Positions 7,745 through 11,654 of a stretch of 11,654 nt of DNA are shown here, one piece after another. The notes below the pieces were generated by a model. The model made no database searches. It had not been told where the DNA came from and was given only the letters and a program-made list of their open reading frames with translations. Origin of the DNA: Gammaproteobacteria bacterium. GTDB taxonomy: Bacteria; Pseudomonadota; Gammaproteobacteria; Pseudomonadales; Halomonadaceae. The stretch's first letter is position 1, and every line of letters starts with the position of its first letter. The position numbers were made by a program, and so were the translations under genes. The stretch is taken from positions 1-11,654 of the forward strand of contig JAMCZP010000309.1 in assembly GCA_023485185.1 (NCBI GenBank), read 5' to 3'.

Positions 7745-7770
7745 TCAACGCTTGGCATAACCAAGCTTGA
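7745..7770. repeat. Hairpin-forming inverted repeat between trpA and accD
   Basis: GCTTGG (7750-7755) pairs with CCAAGC (7761-7766) around the loop CATAA. The stem extends by TCAA (7745-7748) with TTGA (7767-7770) if one C at 7749 is bulged, giving ten pairs. On the minus strand no T-run follows directly; five Ts occur only some 15-20 bases later, just before the accD start. It is therefore not a standard terminator. It overlaps the candidate accD promoter spacer, so it could be an operator or a processing or attenuation structure. Confidence 0.35.
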
Positions 7771-7783
7771 TGAGTGTCGTCAA
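7754..7783 (-). promoter_or_regulatory. Possible sigma-70 promoter for accD
   Basis: On the minus strand TTGACG (7783-7778, 5 of 6 matches to the -35 consensus) is followed after 18 bases by TATGCC (7759-7754, 3 of 6 matches to the -10 consensus). Transcription would begin roughly 25 bases upstream of the accD start codon. The -10 element is poor, so this is a candidate only, but a separate promoter would fit the 94-base gap between trpA and accD. Confidence 0.3.
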
Positions 7784-7815
7784 TTTATTCAGTATAGGCG
7801 ATAGTGCATTCCGCT

Positions 7816-8619
7816 TTAGGTATCCATCGCCGTACGCATTTCTGCTAATACACTTTTCAATTGGCCCGCGATGGTTTCCGGTGTCTCTACGCTTTCTGCT
7901 ATACGGTTGACCAGCGCACTGCCCACAATCACACCATCGGCAACTTTGGCCACTTCCGCGGCGGTCGCACCGTCGCGAATGCCGAAACCAACACAGAGCG
8001 GCAAATCAGTCATTCCACGCAGCGGTGACAAATGCTCAGCCACATCGTCAGCATTTAAGGTGGCAGCTCCGGTAACGCCTTTCAGCGATACGTAATAAAG
8101 GTAGCCTTCACCGTGGGCGCATATTGTAGCGGCACGCTCGTGAGAAGTGGTAGGCGCAACGAGAAAAATCGTGGCTAAATCACGTGATTTTAACAGTGGC
8201 CCAATCTCGTCGGCCTCTTCGGGCGGCATATCAACAATTAGCACGCCATCAACACCCACACTGGCGGCTTGATCAGCAAAGTTCTCGTAGCCAATCCGCT
8301 CAATCGGATTTAAGTAGCCCATCAACACAACAGGGGTAGTGGCATCGGTTTGACGGAATTCTTTGACCATCTGTATAAGGTCAACCAGCCGAGTGCCCTG
8401 CTTCAATGCACGCTCACAGGCTTTTTGAATGACCGGACCATCCGCCATAGGATCAGAAAACGGTACGCCAAGTTCAATGATGTCGGCGCCAGCTTCCACT
8501 AAAGCATGCATAAAGCCTACCGTGTACTGCGGCGCGGGATCCCCTGCGGTGATATAAGGAATCAAAGCCTTACGGCCCTGCTGTTTAAGTTCCTGAAAAC
8601 GCTGATCAATACGATTCAT
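7816..8619 (-). CDS. trpA: Tryptophan synthase alpha chain
   Basis: A cytoplasmic TIM-barrel subunit that cleaves indole-3-glycerol phosphate to indole and glyceraldehyde 3-phosphate, passing indole through a tunnel to TrpB. At 267 residues it is the usual length. The two catalytic residues fall at the same numbers as in the Salmonella/E. coli enzyme: E49 (in [11 protein letters not shown]) and D60 (in MADGP). Other family signatures are PYITAGDP (21-28), [14 protein letters not shown] (122-135), the SLKGVTGA loop (178-185), and the phosphate-binding VGFGI (210-214) and GVIVGSALV (229-237). The ATG lies 9 bases after the trpB stop codon, with a purine-rich AAGGGCAGG leader, so trpB and trpA are almost certainly one transcript, consistent with their 1:1 complex. 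Confidence 0.97.
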   Translation of the reverse strand: MNRIDQRFQELKQQGRKALIPYITAGDPAPQYTVGFMHALVEAGADIIELGVPFSDPMADGPVIQKACERALKQGTRLVDLIQMVKEFRQTDATTPVVLMGYLNPIERIGYENFADQAASVGVDGVLIVDMPPEEADEIGPLLKSRDLATIFLVAPTTSHERAATICAHGEGYLYYVSLKGVTGAATLNADDVAEHLSPLRGMTDLPLCVGFGIRDGATAAEVAKVADGVIVGSALVNRIAESVETPETIAGQLKSVLAEMRTAMDT

Positions 8620-8628
8620 TGCCTGCCC

Positions 8629-9879
8629 TTAAAATTCTATGCCGTCGATCTTGGCCACGGTCATGATGTCTTTATCGCCACGTCCAGAAAGGTTGACCAC
8701 AATGTGCTGGTCTTTCCGCATAGTGGGCGCTAATACTTTGGCATGGGCCAGTGCGTGCGCCGACTCAAGGGCGGGCATAATACCTTCCATTCGGGTCAAC
8801 TCACGGAAAGCGTCTAGCACTTCTTTATCATTAGCCGTCACGTACTCGACCCGCCCGACATCTTTCCATAGCGCATGCTCAGGGCCTACGCCGGGGTAAT
8901 CCAGGCCCGCCGAAATGGAGTGAGTGTCAGACACCTGCCCCGCCTCATCTGACATCAAATAGGTACGGTTACCGTGCAATACGCCTCGCGGCGAATTAGA
9001 CGCAAGCGGTGCTGCATGACGGCCAGTTTCCACGCCATCGCCACCGGCTTCAACGCCATACATGGCAACATCGTCATCTTCAACGAAGGGATAAAACAGA
9101 CCCAGAGCATTAGAACCACCGCCCACACAGGCAATCAACGCATCTGGAAGTCGGCCGATCTGTTCCAATGACTGACGACGCGCTTCACGCCCCACTACGG
9201 CGTTGAAATCACGCACTAGCAGCGGATAAGGATGCGGGCCTGCCACCGTGCCAATGATATAGAAGGTGTTATCAACGTTGGTTACCCAGTCGCGCAGTGC
9301 TTCGTTCATGGCATCTTTAAGGGTACGCGTACCGGACTCGACGGGAATAACCCGGGCTCCCAGCAGCCGCATGCGGTAAACGTTCAGTTTCTGGCGCTGA
9401 ACATCTTCTGCCCCCATATAAACATCGCACTCAAGCCCCAAGCGGGCGGCGACAGTGGCTGAAGCAACGCCATGCTGGCCCGCACCGGTTTCAGCAATAA
9501 TCCGCGGCTTGCCGGTTTTTTTTGCCAGCAACGCCTGACCAATGGTGTTATTTACCTTATGGGCACCCGTGTGATTCAGGTCTTCCCGCTTTAACCAAAT
9601 CTGCGCGCCACCCATGCTCTCCGACCAACGCTTAGCGTGATAAAGCGGTGAAGGTCGACCCACATAGTGAGCAAGGTCATAGTCAAACTCGGCTTGAAAG
9701 TCGGGGTCATCACGTAAACTGAAATAGGTTTTTTCCAACTCTTCCAACGCAAAGCTGAGAGTTTCTGACACAAACCGGCCACCGTAGGGGCCAAAATGAC
9801 CACGCGCATCCGGCATTCGGGTCAGGTCGCTGAACTTGGTTTTCGAGGAAGTTTTCGAATGAGTTCCAGAAACAGTCAC
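8629..9879 (-). CDS. trpB: Tryptophan synthase beta chain
   Basis: A cytoplasmic PLP enzyme of 416 residues that condenses indole with serine to give tryptophan, in a complex with TrpA. The PLP lysine is K108 in [15 protein letters not shown]. The acid-base glutamate is E130 in AETGAGQHG. The phosphate-binding loop GGGSNA is at 253-258, [10 protein letters not shown] at 371-380 and LSGRGDKD at 398-405, where S399 should contact the cofactor ring nitrogen. It is a TrpB1-type chain, about 20 residues longer than E. coli TrpB at the N-terminus. It begins with GTG at 9877-9879: a TGAGGT site lies 6 bases upstream and the extension reads [12 protein letters not shown] before conserved [13 protein letters not shown]. 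The gene is 93 bases from trpF and 9 bases from trpA. Confidence 0.97.
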   Translation of the reverse strand: MTVSGTHSKTSSKTKFSDLTRMPDARGHFGPYGGRFVSETLSFALEELEKTYFSLRDDPDFQAEFDYDLAHYVGRPSPLYHAKRWSESMGGAQIWLKREDLNHTGAHKVNNTIGQALLAKKTGKPRIIAETGAGQHGVASATVAARLGLECDVYMGAEDVQRQKLNVYRMRLLGARVIPVESGTRTLKDAMNEALRDWVTNVDNTFYIIGTVAGPHPYPLLVRDFNAVVGREARRQSLEQIGRLPDALIACVGGGSNALGLFYPFVEDDDVAMYGVEAGGDGVETGRHAAPLASNSPRGVLHGNRTYLMSDEAGQVSDTHSISAGLDYPGVGPEHALWKDVGRVEYVTANDKEVLDAFRELTRMEGIMPALESAHALAHAKVLAPTMRKDQHIVVNLSGRGDKDIMTVAKIDGIEF

Positions 9880-9926
9880 AGTGATACCTCACAAGATCGC
9901 CAGAACAGGCAAACATTAAATGAACT

Positions 9927-9963
9927 AAATAAAACGCAGCTCGATAAATATACATAAGCTACG
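9927..9963 (-). terminator. Weak terminator- or attenuator-like hairpin between trpF and trpB
   Basis: On the minus strand CGTAGCT (9963-9957) can pair with AGCTGCG (9941-9935), seven pairs including one G-T, around a 15-base AT-rich loop, and is directly followed by TTTTATTT (9934-9927). The layout is that of an intrinsic terminator, but the stem is short and the loop long, so efficiency would be modest. It lies just after the trpF stop codon and could partly separate truA-trpF from trpBA. I see no Trp-codon leader peptide, so classical trp attenuation is not supported. Confidence 0.3.
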
Positions 9964-9972
9964 CAATGTAAT

Positions 9973-10605
9973 TTAACAGGCGTCAGCTAACGCCAAATAA
10001 TGAACAAAAGAGGCCATCTTGCCACCATCCTTGCAACCGTGAGAGGCTTCAATACCGCCTGACACATCAACCGCATAGGGGCCCACTTGGCGTACTGCCT
10101 CTGCAATATTATCAACGGTCAACCCACCTGCCAGGATAACAGGTTTTGTAAGATCTGCGGGGATTCTCGACCAATCAAAGGTCTCTCCCGTGCCGCCTGG
10201 TGTGCCTGGACGATAGGCATCTAACAGCAGCGCCTGAGCCTGATGATAGCGCTGGGCTTCATGGGCTAAATCTATCTCATCGCGCATTCGCAACGCCTTC
10301 ATCCACGGTAGCGAATACTGCTGGCACGCTGAAGGCGTTTCATTACCATGGAACTGAAGCATATCCAGATAGGGCAAGCAGCGTTCAATAAGCTCAGCGG
10401 GCTGATCAACAAATAGCCCCACCCTTGTCACAAATGCAGGCACACGGGCGGATAGCGCTGCCAGCTGTTCGATGTCCACACTACGAGCACTTTTCGGCCA
10501 CATAACGAAACCTAACGCGTCCACACCTAAGGCGACGGCACGGTCAATATCGTCAGCCCGAGTAAAACCACAAAACTTGATTCGTGTACGACGTTGCTCA
10601 CTCAT
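9973..10605 (-). CDS. trpF: Phosphoribosylanthranilate isomerase
   Basis: A cytoplasmic single-domain TIM-barrel enzyme of 210 residues catalysing the Amadori rearrangement of phosphoribosylanthranilate to CdRP in tryptophan synthesis. The general base is C12 in IKFCGFTRADD, and the general acid is D129 in LLLDAYRPGTPGGTGETFDW. The phosphate-binding regions LAGGLTVDN (158-166) and VDVSGGIE (179-186), plus KDGGKMASF (192-200), are present. It is a stand-alone TrpF, unlike the TrpC-TrpF fusion of E. coli. The ATG overlaps the truA stop codon in an ATGA arrangement (10602-10605), so the two are translationally coupled, as in Pseudomonas. Confidence 0.96.
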   Translation of the reverse strand: MSEQRRTRIKFCGFTRADDIDRAVALGVDALGFVMWPKSARSVDIEQLAALSARVPAFVTRVGLFVDQPAELIERCLPYLDMLQFHGNETPSACQQYSLPWMKALRMRDEIDLAHEAQRYHQAQALLLDAYRPGTPGGTGETFDWSRIPADLTKPVILAGGLTVDNIAEAVRQVGPYAVDVSGGIEASHGCKDGGKMASFVHYLALADAC

Positions 10606-11540
10606 AGCGATGCATCCTGTGCTGGGTTAGCGTACATCTCACTCAATGCGCGGGTACGGCGATAAGCTACTCGTGGGGTATCGGGAAGCTCACGCTCGCC
10701 CGTCCACTCACCCGTAAACGAAAGTAGCTGCGGCCCTAACGGCTCTTTTGGCAAATCAAAACGCTCATCGTAAATTGAATCGACAAAATGCAGCCCAAAA
10801 GCAGGTGCTGTCACATCGCCTTTACGGCGGTTTTTAAGTGCCAGTAACTCCCCGATATACGCTTCACTTTGCGCACCGCGCCCAACGCTGACCAGCGCGC
10901 CAGCAATGTTGCGAATCATATGATGCAGAAAGGCGTTACCTTGAATATCAATGACCACTAACTGGCCGTAGCGTTTCACATCAACAAAGTGCAGGTGTCG
11001 CCAAGGCGTTTTGGATTGACAGCCTGCGGCACGAAAACTGGAAAAATCGTGCTCGCCAACTAACGCTTGGGCGGCCCGATGCATGGCATCGGCGTCCAGA
11101 GGGTCACGGCACCAAGTGGTATTGGCACGCTCCAACACTGGGCGACTTACTTGATTCAAAAACACATAGCGGTAACGGCGGCCCAGCGCGCATAAGCGGG
11201 AATGAAAGTCATCGCCCACTGGCTTCACCCAGCGAACGGCAATATCTCTTGGCAAGTGCGTGTTGGCACCAAATATCCAGGCTTTTTCTGACCGCTTCGC
11301 AGACGGGTCAAAATGTACAATTTGCCGCGTTGCGTGTACACCAGAGTCGGTGCGGCCGCTCGCGTGGACTCTGACCGGTTCATTAGCCACTTTGCTAAGG
11401 GCATCTTCAAGCGATGCCTGCACAGAGGCGGCGTGCTTGAGGCGCTGAAAGCCACAGTAATGGGTACCATCGTACTCAATGCCCATGGCTAAACGCCCGG
11501 TTAGCGGTATTTTCTCATCGAACGGATAGAACAGCGTCAT
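10602..11540 (-). CDS. truA: tRNA pseudouridine(38-40) synthase
   Basis: A cytoplasmic RNA-modifying enzyme that converts uridines 38-40 in the anticodon stem-loop of many tRNAs to pseudouridine. From ATG at 11540 it has 312 residues. The catalytic aspartate is D65 in ASGRTDSGVHATRQIVHF. The N-terminal GIEYDGTHYCGFQR (20-33), GRRYRYVFLN (120-129) and FLHHMIRNIAGALVSVGRG (204-222) are family signatures. E. coli TruA has 270 residues and ends near LPKPPMGPLFL; here the equivalent LPKEPLGPQLL (263-273) is followed by about 40 extra residues rich in Arg and Glu. A TTG start at 11543 is adjacent, and an in-frame ATG exists at residue 19, but no choice has a clear ribosome binding site. Translation is probably coupled to the gene ending at 11550. 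Confidence 0.95.
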   Translation of the reverse strand: MTLFYPFDEKIPLTGRLAMGIEYDGTHYCGFQRLKHAASVQASLEDALSKVANEPVRVHASGRTDSGVHATRQIVHFDPSAKRSEKAWIFGANTHLPRDIAVRWVKPVGDDFHSRLCALGRRYRYVFLNQVSRPVLERANTTWCRDPLDADAMHRAAQALVGEHDFSSFRAAGCQSKTPWRHLHFVDVKRYGQLVVIDIQGNAFLHHMIRNIAGALVSVGRGAQSEAYIGELLALKNRRKGDVTAPAFGLHFVDSIYDERFDLPKEPLGPQLLSFTGEWTGERELPDTPRVAYRRTRALSEMYANPAQDASL

Positions 11541-11549
11541 CAAGCCACA

Positions 11550-11654
11550 TCATGTTGAAGATTTTAGAGGATCACTATTATCCCGGCCTCGTGGCTTGAA
11601 TGCTACCTCTTCAATCTCCCACTCCTCTTCAATCCGCCCTTCCTCCGACGGTAA
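11550..11654 (-). CDS. C-terminal end of an upstream gene, probably fimV
   Basis: The frame from the window edge is open for 34 codons and ends in TGA at 11550-11552. It reads as an acidic then basic tail, containing EEGRIEEEWEIEEVAFKPRG, that looks like a disordered C-terminus. The stop lies 9 bases before the truA start codon, so it is part of the same transcript. In Pseudomonas and relatives the gene directly before truA is fimV, encoding a large peptidoglycan-binding, TPR-containing inner-membrane protein with an acidic region, and the tail would fit. The visible residues contain no diagnostic domain, so the name comes from synteny and composition. Confidence 0.5.
   Translation of the reverse strand, partial: LPSEEGRIEEEWEIEEVAFKPRGRDNSDPLKSST

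Noticed and set aside
9710..9955. Minus-strand frame overlapping the trpF-trpB spacer, as a possible leader peptide
   Set aside because: It runs far into trpB in another frame and shows no tandem Trp codons at a terminator, so it does not look like a trp leader peptide.

Overview
The window is chromosomal DNA from a gammaproteobacterium, most probably a member of the Halomonadaceae (Halomonas/Vreelandella-like). This rests on the gene order truA-trpF-trpBA-accD-folC-dedD-cvpA-purF-metZ, on protein sequences that resemble Pseudomonas and Halomonas homologues, and on a moderate GC content (mid-50s percent by eye). The genus is an inference; no rRNA or other taxonomic marker is present. Every gene I can support lies on the minus strand, so the window reads biologically from its right end to its left end.

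Right part (11654 to about 7800): the last 34 codons of a gene that is probably fimV, then truA (tRNA pseudouridine synthase), trpF overlapping truA by 4 bases, and trpB-trpA 9 bases apart. trpF, trpB and trpA supply the phosphoribosylanthranilate isomerase step and both tryptophan synthase subunits. A 93-base AT-rich spacer between trpF and trpB holds a weak terminator-like hairpin, so trpBA may be partly uncoupled from truA-trpF.

Middle part (7721 to 2463): accD (acetyl-CoA carboxylase carboxyltransferase beta subunit), folC (dihydrofolate/folylpolyglutamate synthase), dedD (membrane-anchored SPOR-domain division protein), cvpA (small polytopic membrane protein) and purF (first committed purine enzyme). 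This is the widespread accD-folC-dedD-cvpA-purF order, also known from E. coli. The genes overlap or sit within a few bases of each other, except for the 94-base trpA-accD gap and the 127-base cvpA-purF gap. Each of those two gaps holds repeat or hairpin structure that may be regulatory. metZ (O-succinylhomoserine sulfhydrylase) follows purF after 12 bases, and the block ends in a strong intrinsic terminator at 1175-1205.

Left part (1041 to 1): a separate pair made of a diheme cytochrome b561 family membrane protein and a periplasmic YceI family lipid-binding protein, which is cut by the window edge. The pairing is the same as yceJ-yceI in E. coli.

Overall this is a core housekeeping region combining PRPP use (purF, trpF), folate and methionine metabolism, fatty-acid precursor supply and cell-envelope functions. 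I found no mobile element, CRISPR array, tRNA, rRNA, defence system or other clearly novel system. The observations worth a second look are small: intergenic repeats and hairpins, and terminal extensions on some enzymes.
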